A stretch of DNA of 37,773 nucleotides from CAYVMN01 sp964452575 (GTDB taxonomy: Bacteria > Desulfobacterota > DSM-4660 > Desulfatiglandales > Desulfatiglandaceae). A program made the translations under genes and the position numbers. Below the pieces are notes generated by a model. It did not search any database. It worked only from the letters and a program-made list of their open reading frames with translations, and was not told the DNA's origin. Shown here in pieces: positions 7,333 through 15,300 of this stretch; positions within the stretch are counted from its first letter, which is position 1, and every line of letters begins with the position of its first letter. The DNA lies in NCBI GenBank assembly GCA_964452575.1, contig CAYVMN010000014.1, forward strand, positions 1 to 37,773, read 5' to 3'.

Positions 7333-9525
7333 TCAAGTTTCCAGTTTCAAATTTCCAGACAACCTCTCTCTCAAACGGGTATATCGCATCTGGGTCTTGT
7401 TATTTCTGACCGCTATGGCCAATGCCCTCTTAGTCCCTATCAAGATAACCAATTTTCTCCCCCGCGTAACGGCCGTATAAATGAGATTTCGTTGCAGGAG
7501 CACATAGTGCTGGGTGAGGACAGGGACAATGACTGCCGGGTATTCCGACCCCTGGGATTTATGCACAGACACGGCGTAGGCGAGCACGATCTCATCCAGT
7601 TCCCCATAATCATAGGCCACCTCTCTGCCTTCAAAGGATATGATTACCTCCTGGTCTTCGAGATCAATCCTGGCTATCCTGCCCATATCCCCGTTAAAGA
7701 CCTCTTTGTCATAATTGTTCCTTATCTGCATGACCTTGTCGCCGACCAGCAGGACCCTGTTTCCCCGGACCAGCCCATTTTTTTGAGGATTGAGCGACTT
7801 CTGAAGCTCAGTGTTGAGGTTTCCAGCCCCAACAACGCCCTTGTGCATGGGCGTCAGGACCTGAATCTCTTCAACCGGGTCAAAACCGAACTGCCGGGGC
7901 ACCCGCTCCTTTGTAAGCTCGACTATGATCTTTAGGACATCCTCTGGGTCTTCTTTTTCTATGAAATAGAAATCATCCCTTGGCCCCGGAGGTCCAAGCG
8001 ATGGAAGGATGCCGTTGTTTATCTTGTGGGCATTGACGACGATAAGGCTCTCCTTGGCCTGGCGGAAGATCTTGTTCAGTTCCACTACCGGCACTTTCCC
8101 CGATGAGATGACGTCGTTAAGTACATTTCCCGCCCCCACGGAGGGGAGCTGGTTCACATCCCCAACCAGGATAAAAGTGGCGCTGGATGGAACTGCCTTC
8201 AGGAGATGGTGCATCAGCACCGTATCGATCATAGAGGCCTCATCCACAATCAGGAGATCGCAGTCGAGGGGTCTTTCCTCGTTTCTCTGAAATCCCCCCT
8301 TTTGAATGCTATATTCCAGCATCCTGTGAATGGTCTTTGCCTGGAATCCAGTGGTTTCACCCATGCGCTTGGCCGCCCTCCCCGTTGGGGCGGACAGCAT
8401 AATCTTCACCCCGAGCATCGAGAAGATCTTCAAAATGGCCTTGATGATCGTGGTCTTTCCTGTACCCGGCCCCCCTGTAATCACAAGGATCTTGTTCTCC
8501 GCCGCACGCCTCACTGCCTCCATTTGCTTCTCTGCCAGTGTTATGGAGAGGCGATCCTGGACCCACGCAAGGGCCTTTTCTGGGTCGATATTCCTGATGG
8601 ATTTGGGGGCCCTTAATAAGGCCTTGAGACTAGCCGCGATATTGATCTCCGAGAGATAGAACTTGCGAAGATAAACCGCCTTGTTGTTTTCCCTGTAATC
8701 CCCTGCCCCTCTATTCAGATCTTCAATGACGATTCCCTCGCCAAAGGCCAGGGAGCCCAAGGCCTTTGCAAGGACATCAGGATCAGCCTCCAGCATCTCC
8801 TGGCATTTCCCTAACAGCGGTTCGTACGGGAAATAGACATTGCCTTCATCTGCCACCTGCTGAAGGACATATAAGATACCCGCCTCGGCCCTCAGGTGAG
8901 AGTCTTTGGAAAAACCGAGCTTGGACGCAATCTCATCCGCGGTCAGGAAACCGATACCAAAGATATCGCTCGCCAGGCGGTACGGATTCTGCCTGACCAC
9001 CTGGATTGACCTATCCCCATAGCGCTTGAATATCTTTGTGGCATACCCTGCACTCACGCCGTGGGACTGCAAAAAGAGCATTACCTCCCTGATCTCTTTT
9101 TGCTCCTCCCAGGCCCTTCGGATCATCTCGGTCCGCCTTTTTCCAATGCCATTTATGCGGGCCAAGATCTCAACCTTGTTTTCAATAACCTCCAGGGTAT
9201 CTTTACCAAACTCCTTCACAATCCGTCCGGCCATAACAGGGCCTATCCCCTTTATGAGACCCGAGCCCAGGTATTTCTGGATGCCCTCCACAGTAGCCGG
9301 AACCGTTGTCTTGCAATCCACTATCTTGAACTGCTGCCCGTACCTGGGATGATTTGACCATTCACCCCTTAACCTCACCACCTCCCCCGGCATGGGAGCC
9401 ATCAAGGTTCCCACAACGGTCACAAGATCGCGCTGGCCAGATACCTTCACCCTGGCGATGGTATAGCCGTTTTCATCATTGGTGTATGTGATCCTCTCGA
9501 TTTGTCCCTCGAGTTCCGTCAGCAT
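7333..9525 (-). CDS. recD2: ATP-dependent DNA helicase, RecD2 (RecD/TraA) type
   Basis: This 730-residue helicase is of the RecD2 type found in bacteria whether or not they carry RecBCD; it unwinds DNA 5'-3' during repair. Visible elements, in order: an N-terminal OB-like domain (LEGQIERITYTNDENGYT), helix-hairpin-helix motifs (KGIGPVMAGRI; INGIGKRR), Walker A TGGPGTGKTT, Walker B VDEASMID, and C-terminal helicase motifs SVHKSQGSEYP and YTAVTRGRK. The ATG at 9525 matches the family N-terminus; a GTG at 9558 would add 11 unlikely residues. The last eight residues (SGNLKLET) come from a repetitive GAAACTGGAAACTTGAAATT stretch, so the C-terminus seems to have been rewritten by a dispersed repeat. 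Confidence 0.93.
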   Translation of the reverse strand: MLTELEGQIERITYTNDENGYTIARVKVSGQRDLVTVVGTLMAPMPGEVVRLRGEWSNHPRYGQQFKIVDCKTTVPATVEGIQKYLGSGLIKGIGPVMAGRIVKEFGKDTLEVIENKVEILARINGIGKRRTEMIRRAWEEQKEIREVMLFLQSHGVSAGYATKIFKRYGDRSIQVVRQNPYRLASDIFGIGFLTADEIASKLGFSKDSHLRAEAGILYVLQQVADEGNVYFPYEPLLGKCQEMLEADPDVLAKALGSLAFGEGIVIEDLNRGAGDYRENNKAVYLRKFYLSEINIAASLKALLRAPKSIRNIDPEKALAWVQDRLSITLAEKQMEAVRRAAENKILVITGGPGTGKTTIIKAILKIFSMLGVKIMLSAPTGRAAKRMGETTGFQAKTIHRMLEYSIQKGGFQRNEERPLDCDLLIVDEASMIDTVLMHHLLKAVPSSATFILVGDVNQLPSVGAGNVLNDVISSGKVPVVELNKIFRQAKESLIVVNAHKINNGILPSLGPPGPRDDFYFIEKEDPEDVLKIIVELTKERVPRQFGFDPVEEIQVLTPMHKGVVGAGNLNTELQKSLNPQKNGLVRGNRVLLVGDKVMQIRNNYDKEVFNGDMGRIARIDLEDQEVIISFEGREVAYDYGELDEIVLAYAVSVHKSQGSEYPAVIVPVLTQHYVLLQRNLIYTAVTRGRKLVILIGTKRALAIAVRNNKTQMRYTRLRERLSGNLKLET

Positions 9526-9571
9526 AGTCGTGCCCCACACCGCACAAATAAACCTCACCCTCTTTCACCAA

Positions 9572-9600
9572 AACCTACTTTTGGCCATTCATTTTGTCAA
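9572..9600 (-). promoter_or_regulatory. Possible promoter of the RecD2-type helicase
   Basis: On the minus strand TTGACA (9600-9595) is followed after 17 bases by TAGGTT (9577-9572). The -35 is perfect and the -10 is weak. A transcript would start near 9565, about 40 bases before the ATG at 9525. Confidence 0.4.
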
Positions 9601-9606
9601 GAATCG

Positions 9607-9792
9607 TATAGGGGTTGAGGGGTTCAAAGGTTCAGAGGTTCAGGGTGTTGTGGTTCGTGTTTTGTGTTTGGTATTTGGTGTTTGGTGCTTGAGATTTGGA
9701 ATTTGGAAGCAAGCGCCTCTGAAATCTACCCGCTGACCACCGAACACTGACCACTGACCAGTATTTCGGTTGCGGCCGTAGGCCTGCATTAG
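9607..9792. repeat. Dispersed intergenic repeat, copy B
   Basis: This is the second copy of the element seen at 545-752, in the same orientation. Both begin with TATAGGGGTTGAGGGGTT and end with GGCCTGCATTAG; the middle differs by small indels and by extra CACTGACCACTGACC units here. The 9526-9907 gap holds only this repeat and the helicase promoter; 9793-9907 shows nothing recognisable. Confidence 0.75.
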
Positions 9793-9907
9793 GGGGGATG
9801 CAAGAATAGTGGTGTCTTGGCTGGGTCAAGTAGCTTTCTTGTCCTCACATTGTGAGGTTTTGATGATCTTCAATGGCGACTCGTGTGCAATCAGGTCAAA
9901 GTGTTTG

Positions 9908-10435
9908 TCACGATTTCTTTCTCTTTGTCTCCGAGAAATTCCCTTTGTTTTTTTCTGACAATGTAGAAAATGCCCTGGCAGCGAGATATTGAGGTTTGGA
10001 ATAGAATGGCCTTTGATTTACAAAAATAATAGCTTCAGTAGGACATATGGAAACGCAAGCCGGTTCACCGTGACACAACTCACACTTGAAAGGGGCCTTT
10101 TTCTTTCTGTCGAAAGACATGGCTCCAAATGGGCAAGCTCCAACACATCGACCGCACTTGATACACAGCCCATAGTCGATCTTGACTGCCTTTGTCTTGT
10201 CTCTTGAACGGCTGATTGCGTTGACCGGGCATTTTCGCGCACAGAGGGCATCGGCACACTGCCTGCAGGTTGATGGGAAATTATAGGGCAAGGGGCATTT
10301 CTCTCCCCTGAAGATGATAGTGGTGATCCTGGATTTGCCTGGATTAAACTACCCTTCGTTCATTAGAGAGCATATAATCTCACAACTTTTACAACCACTA
10401 CATTTTTCGGGGAAAATCTTCAGCTGTTTCGCCAT
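9908..10435 (-). pseudogene. Four-cluster ferredoxin-type protein with in-frame amber codon
   Basis: Read from ATG 10435, the frame encodes 175 residues with four CxxC-based [4Fe-4S] motifs, as in HycB/DMSO-reductase-B-like electron-transfer subunits that often accompany aldehyde:ferredoxin oxidoreductases. The first motif is C12-x2-C-x2-C-x3-C22; the others follow at CRQC, CIKCGRCVGACP and CELCHGEPACVSICP. Codon 29 is TAG (10351-10349). The frame continues as FNPGKSRI, which matches the family's usual sequence after a glutamate, so GAG-to-TAG is the likely change. Translation restarting at ATG 10291 would give 127 residues lacking the first cluster. TAG ends intact genes in this window (e.g. 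at 3115 and 5639), so I read this as a nonsense mutation, not recoding. Confidence 0.75.
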
Positions 10436-10489
10436 AATTAATTTTACCTTTTAGCCCTTTTCGGCGCTAGCGTTTATCCTGGGGTAACT

Positions 10490-10555
10490 GTTCACGGGTT
10501 CAAAGGTTCCCACTCTCTCCCCAACCGTGAACCTCTGAACTCGGAACCTGTGAAC
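10490..10555. repeat. Imperfect palindrome built from GTTCA/GGTTC units
   Basis: GTTCACGGGTTCAAAGGTTC at 10490-10509 is repeated in inverted form at 10529-10555, with one mismatch in the first block, one in the last, and a 7-base insertion. The loop is ~19 bases. The units resemble the GGTTCAGAGGTTCA blocks of the repeat at 9607-9792. It lies just upstream of the ferredoxin pseudogene and could be a transposition scar or a folding RNA. Confidence 0.55.
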
Positions 10556-10576
10556 GCCTGCATCCGGGGCAATAAA

Positions 10577-11188
10577 TCACAAGTCAAGTTCATTGAGCGT
10601 CTTGACCATGGTGTCAAATGCGCAAGATTGAAAATAACAGAAACAAAGGCATTCCTCGAATTGTCTCTTGGGACCGGTCTTGGCCTGGACTTCGGCCAGG
10701 TATTCGTCAGGTTCTGAGGCAGGTCTTTCGAGTCCGAGCTCAGGAGCGGCCCTGACAGACATAATGTAGTCTGCCTCAAACCTTTCTGCCCCTGGAAATA
10801 TGTTGGTCGTCAAATTCTTTACTGCAACCTATCCCTTTGTATGGTAAGGCATGAAAAGTCCTATCGTTCCTTTTTGCGAGACGGATTTCCGCATCGATGT
10901 CTGTTTGGCCTCTTCGATCCACTCCTTTACACATTGAACAAAGGCCATCTTGTTTTCAGGGTCTATGGGAACGCCATGATTACCGTGAACAACAATGGCC
11001 TTCAGATTCTTGGAACCCATAATGGCGCCGAGCCCACCCCTTGATGCCACGTGCCCCCTATCACTTACTATGCACGCAAACCGAACTAGATTTTCGCCTG
11101 CAGGACCTATGGCTGCGACACTGATTTTGTTCTCAATGCCTCCCTCTCTGTATTTTTTTCGAAGAAGACCCTCTGTCTCAGCGGATTT
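10577..11188 (-). pseudogene. Aldehyde:ferredoxin oxidoreductase fragment with in-frame amber codon
   Basis: The minus frame reads SAETEGLLRKKY, then AAIGPAGENLVRFA, then HVASRGGLGAIMGSKNLKAI, a clear match to the middle of the N-terminal domain of AOR (compare the intact copy at 35792-37681, which has SIGPAGEKLVRFA and GAVMGSKKLKAI). After PYHTKG comes TAG (10831-10829), then the frame continues as VAVKNLTTNIFPGAERF, matching LPVKNYTT in the intact copy. The last ~55 residues, ending in a cysteine-rich ECLCFCYFQSC segment and TGA at 10577, do not align with AOR as far as I can see. Both ends of the gene are missing. It joins a piece of an iron alcohol dehydrogenase on its 5' side. Confidence 0.8.
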
Positions 11189-11484
11189 GTGAACAAATCA
11201 ATCTCCTCGTAATCGTGGATACCACCCCCATTCGTGGCCAAAATGGCAACGGCCTTCGCCACATCGATGGTACTTCCTCCGCCCAGGGCTACCAGGGCAG
11301 AGGGTTTGTTCTCCTGGTAGATCTCGTAGGCCTTTTCTACAGTTATATCGCTGGGGTCGGTCTCGATGTCTGTAAAGATCTCAAATCTGATATTGTTTTG
11401 CTTAAGGATATCTTCTACGAGCCTGAACAAATCTGTGGAGGCGACTCCCTTGTCCAAGAGAAGAAGGACATGATCAGCAATATT
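11176..11484 (-). pseudogene. Iron-containing alcohol dehydrogenase fragment
   Basis: This frame encodes about 100 residues of the N-terminal NAD-binding domain of a group III (iron-containing) alcohol dehydrogenase: DKGVASTDLFRLVEDIL, then ALVALGGGSTIDVAKAV, then HDYEEIDLFTNP. The usual first ~30 residues are absent; a TGA at 11487-11485 precedes the fragment. The following PTTAGTGSE motif and the whole iron-binding helical domain are absent, because the sequence switches to an AOR fragment in another frame around 11176-11190. It cannot encode a working enzyme. Together with the AOR fragment it forms a deletion mosaic. Confidence 0.8.
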
Positions 11485-11511
11485 TCAGCTCCTAATTTTT
11501 ATACAGGTTCG

Positions 11512-11760
11512 ATAATTGAATGCTTGTAATTTCAACTTGTTATATAGACTTATGAGATTTAAATGGTGATTCTCGACGGAGATCTGGTTTTCGTAAATCT
11601 TGTCCAGTTCGTAGTAGATCTTATCATCATTTAAGGCAGAAAGATCAATATTGAGAACATCCTTCAAGGCAGTCTTTTCGACCCATTTCGGGATCGAATA
11701 GTTAGAACATGGATCGGTACATCGATTAATAGTTAGGATTCTTGCCACTGTAAGAGTAGG
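11512..11760 (-). pseudogene. Transposase fragment, IS4/IS1634-like
   Basis: About 83 codons read like the region before the DDE domain of IS1634/IS4-type transposases: VARILTINRCTDP, then IPKWVEKTALKDVL, then IDLSALNDDKIYYELDKIY, then LYNKL. The frame carries no catalytic DDE part and ends at TGA 11487-11485, next to the alcohol-dehydrogenase fragment. The upstream part of the same open frame (to 11952) has no similarity I can see. This insertion-sequence scrap probably took part in the rearrangement that truncated its neighbours. 11761-11982 holds nothing else. Family assignment is from remembered patterns and should be tested. Confidence 0.5.
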
Positions 11761-11982
11761 CAGGGGGCTTTGGGTGATAAAGAAATCTTGGGCGTTTCGA
11801 CGATGTAGTCGGCCACTCTTTATGAGACCACAAATTTTGGTCACGGTTCGGAAACCCTTGGAAACTGGGAATTTCTTTAAAAATCTTCCGGAATGGAGGT
11901 TAAAACAAACGTTCACTTTGAAGGAGGCCCCCAGCCAGGGGCCGCAGTCCAAAAAATCCCGGTTTTCGGTCAGACACTAAAT

Positions 11983-12273
11983 ATGAACGTGAACACCGTC
12001 CTCAAAGAGGAGCGAAAAGAGATATTGCGTGTCACAGCCAAGTACGGGGCGTATAATGTCCGAGTCTTTGGGTCTGTTGCGCCGGGAGAAAGGGGTCAGG
12101 AAAGCGATTTGGACCTTTTGGTACGGTTTGACCGTGGAGTCACCTTGCTCCACCGGGCAGCGTTAATCCGCGAATTAGAGGCGCTTCTTGAAAGCAAAGT
12201 TGATGTGGTAAGTGATAAAGGACTCCGCCCTAAGCTCCGCGAGCGCGTTCTGGCTGAAGCAACGCCCCTATGA
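11983..12273 (+). CDS. mntA: MntA-type nucleotidyltransferase antitoxin
   Basis: This 96-residue protein belongs to the minimal nucleotidyltransferases that neutralise HEPN (HepT) toxins by adenylylating them. The catalytic GSx10DxD signature is intact: GS at the start of GSVAPGERGQESDLDLL, with both aspartates present, and a third acidic residue in KVDVVSD. ATG 11983 is chosen over an ATG at 11893 because homologues start shortly before EERKEIL; no clear ribosome binding site is visible. It overlaps the HepT gene by 4 bases (ATGA), the usual arrangement of this toxin-antitoxin pair. Confidence 0.85.
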   Translation: MNVNTVLKEERKEILRVTAKYGAYNVRVFGSVAPGERGQESDLDLLVRFDRGVTLLHRAALIRELEALLESKVDVVSDKGLRPKLRERVLAEATPL

Positions 12274-12627
12274 GAGACAATCAAACAAAACTCCTCGGTA
12301 TCCTGGAAGCCATCGATAAGATTCAAGAGTGGCTATCAGTAGACTCTGAGGTCTTTTTCAGCGACGAGATGGTCCAGGTCTGGGCCGTTCATCACATTTG
12401 GATAATAGGCGAAGCGGCTTCCCGCCTCACCAAAGATTTGCGGGATCGATATCCGGCTATTCCATGGGCCGACATCATTTCTATGCAGAATCTTCTTGTC
12501 CACCAATAACCAATACTTCGGGATCGATCTCGATCAGGTCTGGGACGCGGTTCTTATCGATCTACCGAAGTTGCATAAGGATATTCCCGATATCCTCACT
12601 GATATTGATTCGTGCGGCCAATCGTAG
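12270..12627 (+). pseudogene. hepT: HepT-type HEPN (DUF86) RNase toxin, disrupted by 7-bp tandem duplication
   Basis: The open frame gives 79 residues (MRDNQTKLLGIL through IGEAASRLTKDLR and PAIPWADI to NLLVHQ) and then stops at TAA 12509. The rest of a normal HepT is present in another frame: QYFGIDLDQVWDAVLIDLPKL, ending at TAG 12627. The cause is visible: ACCAATA occurs twice in tandem (12502-12508 and 12509-12515); removing one copy restores ...VHQYFGID... in a single frame. The HEPN catalytic motif RX4HXY is also altered: its arginine is glutamine (MQNLLVHQ, codon CAG at 12485-12487), one transition from CGG. The toxin thus appears doubly inactivated while the antitoxin is intact. 12628-12811 shows no further feature. 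Confidence 0.85.
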
Positions 12628-12811
12628 AGCCCCCGGCAAGCCATTCCATTAGAGTGATCGCGCAGCCCACTACACGCTCCGATGCAATGCCATGATAACA
12701 ACCAAAGCCCGATCTACTGTCTTCTTAGCATCCGGCCAGTCCGGGTCGGACCCAATGCCAATGCAACAACATGAGTCAAACGTAGACCCCAATTCACGAA
12801 GTACTTCTATA

Positions 12812-13477
12812 TTAACCGAAAGAAAACGTGTAACTCTCAGCGTTGGCGAGGTGCTCCTTCATTCTTCTCTCTGCGAGTTCTCCATCCCCCTTTTTCAATG
12901 CATCAATAATACTGAGATGTTCCTGGATACTCTCAATAGCCCTTGAAGGCTGAACATTCGAGTTCTGATTTACAAAAAATACCCGACAAATGGAAAGTTG
13001 GACTCGAAGATCATCCAGGATCTTCCTGATCCTTTCATTGCCTGCGCTGATGACGAAGAACTCGTGAAACTCCATCCCGACAGATGAAATCTCCTCCAGA
13101 TTCTTATTCGGATCATTTAATGATCTCAGATAAAATTCCTCGAATTGATTTAATCTATCCAAATTCAGACGATTTATCGTAAGCCTGACAACCGTACCCT
13201 CAAGCGACTTTCTTATCTCGAAAATTTCCTTAATATCCTTCATCGAAAGAAATTTAATAAAGGCCCCTTTTCTTGGCACAATTTCGACAAGACCATCTCT
13301 CTCCATCTTGGAAAGCGCATTCCTCACCGGTGTTCGACTCAAATTAAATTTCAAAACAAGCTCCTTTTCCGACAATAGATGGCCGGGGCGAAATTCCAGC
13401 TTAATCAGTTTATCTCTCAAAAATTGGTAGACTTCCTCGCTTCCCAAGTTGCCCTTCTTCTGTCCGATCTTTCCCAC
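12812..13477 (-). CDS. GntR-family transcriptional regulator, FadR/FCD subfamily
   Basis: This 221-residue repressor-type protein has an N-terminal winged helix-turn-helix (SEEVYQFLRDKLIKL, GHLLSEKELVLKFNLSRTPVRNALSKMERDGLVEI, residues ~13-70) and a C-terminal all-helical FCD ligand-binding domain. Candidate metal/ligand histidines lie in EFHEFFVISAGN (~145-156) and in QEHLSIIDAL and KEHLANAE. FCD regulators usually sense the substrate or an intermediate of the pathway they control, often an organic acid. It is the last gene of the minus-strand catabolic cluster, 15 bases after the beta-hydroxyacid dehydrogenase, so it probably regulates that cluster. A candidate target is the inverted repeat at 34519-34576. 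Confidence 0.9.
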   Translation of the reverse strand: MGKIGQKKGNLGSEEVYQFLRDKLIKLEFRPGHLLSEKELVLKFNLSRTPVRNALSKMERDGLVEIVPRKGAFIKFLSMKDIKEIFEIRKSLEGTVVRLTINRLNLDRLNQFEEFYLRSLNDPNKNLEEISSVGMEFHEFFVISAGNERIRKILDDLRVQLSICRVFFVNQNSNVQPSRAIESIQEHLSIIDALKKGDGELAERRMKEHLANAESYTFSFG

Positions 13478-13492
13478 GTTAGGACCTCGTCT

Positions 13493-14404
13493 CTATTCTT
13501 CGTCGATCTCTGCCCTTACCTCGACCCCGGTTAGCTCCTCCAGCAATTTGATGACAACTGGTATATACCTTTCCCCATACCCTGCAGCATGTGCCGCCTC
13601 ATAAGTCTGGAGCGCCACTGAACCCAAATACTGCGGGACATGGTATTGAGCGCTCGTGGTCATCACCAGGTTCAGATCCTTGATCATGTAGTCTACCGGG
13701 AAAACCCCCTTCTCAAATTTGCCTTTCAAGGCAAAATTCTTTACATGATTTTGAAGAACAAAACTACTTGCAGAACTCGTGCTCAGGGCCTTGTATAGCG
13801 TTCCTGCGTCCACGCCTGCCTTAACCCCAAGCACCAACGCTTCAGACAGGAGACACATGGTCGTCGACGTAATCAAGTTGTTGATAATCTTGACTACCTC
13901 TCCTGCCCCCGATAATCCGATGTACTCGATATCGCTCCCCATGGCTGAGAGTATATCCTTGCACTTGTCGAAGGTCTCCTTTTCTCCACCGACGAAGATC
14001 ATCAGGGTTCCGGTTTTAGCCGCCTGAACCCCCCTTGCAACTGGAGCGTCAAGCATGCTCACCCCCCTCTCCAGCAATATTCGCGAAATTTCCCTCGTCG
14101 TAACAGGGTCAATTGTGCTCATATCGATGACGATAGATCCCCATCTGACTCCCCGAATCACACCCTTTTCCCCCAGGATCGCCTCGCGTGCATTCGGGCT
14201 TGAAGGAACCATTGTGATGATCACGTCTGACTGCTCGGCAACCTCCTTGCACGATGCTGCGACCCGGGCGCCTTCCTTGGCAATGGGTTCAACCCTCGCT
14301 GAAGCGACATCGTATATTGTCAATTTGTACCCTCTTTTCAATAAATTTTTCGACATGGGTCCGCCCATCGCTCCAAGTCCGATGAATCCGATCTTCTCGT
14401 CCAT
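13493..14404 (-). CDS. Beta-hydroxyacid dehydrogenase (3-hydroxyisobutyrate / tartronate semialdehyde reductase family)
   Basis: This 303-residue NAD(P)-dependent enzyme interconverts a beta-hydroxy acid and its semialdehyde. The N-terminal Rossmann motif is IGFIGLGAMGGPMSKNLL; the substrate loop reads DAPVARGVQAAKTGTL (family: DAPVSGG); the catalytic lysine lies in GAGEVVKIINNL. ATG 14404 follows GGAGGAAC, an ideal ribosome binding site; the frame is open further upstream but those residues overlap the previous gene's end. It follows the metallo-hydrolase gene by 49 bases and precedes the GntR regulator. In this cluster it may reduce an aldehyde acid released by the PrpB-like lyase. Confidence 0.92.
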   Translation of the reverse strand: MDEKIGFIGLGAMGGPMSKNLLKRGYKLTIYDVASARVEPIAKEGARVAASCKEVAEQSDVIITMVPSSPNAREAILGEKGVIRGVRWGSIVIDMSTIDPVTTREISRILLERGVSMLDAPVARGVQAAKTGTLMIFVGGEKETFDKCKDILSAMGSDIEYIGLSGAGEVVKIINNLITSTTMCLLSEALVLGVKAGVDAGTLYKALSTSSASSFVLQNHVKNFALKGKFEKGVFPVDYMIKDLNLVMTTSAQYHVPQYLGSVALQTYEAAHAAGYGERYIPVVIKLLEELTGVEVRAEIDEE

Positions 14405-14453
14405 TAGTTCCTCCGCTCGACATACTTTACGGCACCAGCTTCTTCCCTGACGC

Positions 14454-15197
14454 CTAAGGATAAAAGGGCTTGTCAAAGACTCTCCCGTCATGCCCTGGCA
14501 GGACGTAGTCCGCCACCTTCTCTATCCGGCCAATCGATTCATAATAATCCGTCAGGTTCACAAATATGCTCGATGGAACATGAGGCACCGTCTCCCAGCA
14601 CTCAAATAGGCCCACAGCATCCCCGGCAATAAAATATCCGCCTTGTTCAGTATCCACCAACACCCCCTGGAATCCCGGGGAATGACTCGGTATAAAGATC
14701 AGCCTCACACCAGCCTCAATCTGGCAGTCGCCCTCAATTACATCTATCCGGTCCAGGTAGTCGACAAATTCCGGCTTGCCGAGGCTCTTCTCATAATAGA
14801 TTGGCCGATGACAGGGCAAGGGCGCTATCGCATACTTGATCTCCTTCCTTTGGACCAAAAATCGTGCGTTCTTAAAGACATCCAGCCCTCCCACATGGTC
14901 CCAATGTAAATGAGTCAGGACGACGATCTTCACATCATCGGGCGAAAGGCCAGCCGCCTTGCAGGCATTCGCAGGCATCTGCTTTTCATTCCTCTTAATG
15001 ACCATTCCGTGGTTCTCTAGACATTGCTCCGGACGCTGAGGACCCAGGTCCACGACGATGTTGTTCTTGCTCCCCTGAATGTACCACATCACGCAGGGTG
15101 CCGGGTAGGTTATCTCTCGATACATCCGGTACATGCAGGATTGCTTGGGCAATGCCTCAAAGTTCCCTACATTTAAAGGCACGATCCTGCACTGCAT
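14454..15197 (-). CDS. Metallo-beta-lactamase-fold hydrolase, lactonase-like
   Basis: This 247-residue enzyme has the zinc-binding HxHxDH motif (LTHLHWDHVGGLD, ~residues 94-106), a downstream GDAVG aspartate and a C-terminal LPGHDGRV histidine, which together make the dinuclear zinc site of the AiiA-type N-acyl homoserine lactonase family. Many members hydrolyse ordinary lactones or thioesters and not quorum signals. The ATG follows GGAAAAGGAAGG. Its place between a PrpB-like lyase and a hydroxyacid dehydrogenase suggests it opens a lactone or cleaves a thioester in the same catabolic route. No signal peptide is seen, so it is cytoplasmic. Confidence 0.85.
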   Translation of the reverse strand: MQCRIVPLNVGNFEALPKQSCMYRMYREITYPAPCVMWYIQGSKNNIVVDLGPQRPEQCLENHGMVIKRNEKQMPANACKAAGLSPDDVKIVVLTHLHWDHVGGLDVFKNARFLVQRKEIKYAIAPLPCHRPIYYEKSLGKPEFVDYLDRIDVIEGDCQIEAGVRLIFIPSHSPGFQGVLVDTEQGGYFIAGDAVGLFECWETVPHVPSSIFVNLTDYYESIGRIEKVADYVLPGHDGRVFDKPFYP

Positions 15198-15300
15198 CTT
15201 TCACCTTCCTTTTCCTTATGAGGAGCGTACTGAATGGTGTCTGTTTAGAAACTGCCGTTTTCATAATAAGCTGTCATTCTGGCCCTGATTTTCATCGAAT

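Noticed and set aside
10349..10351. Pyrrolysine at the amber codon of the ferredoxin
   Set aside because: TAG terminates intact genes here, relatives are expected to have glutamate, and no pylT or pylS is in the window. Kept only as a point to check.
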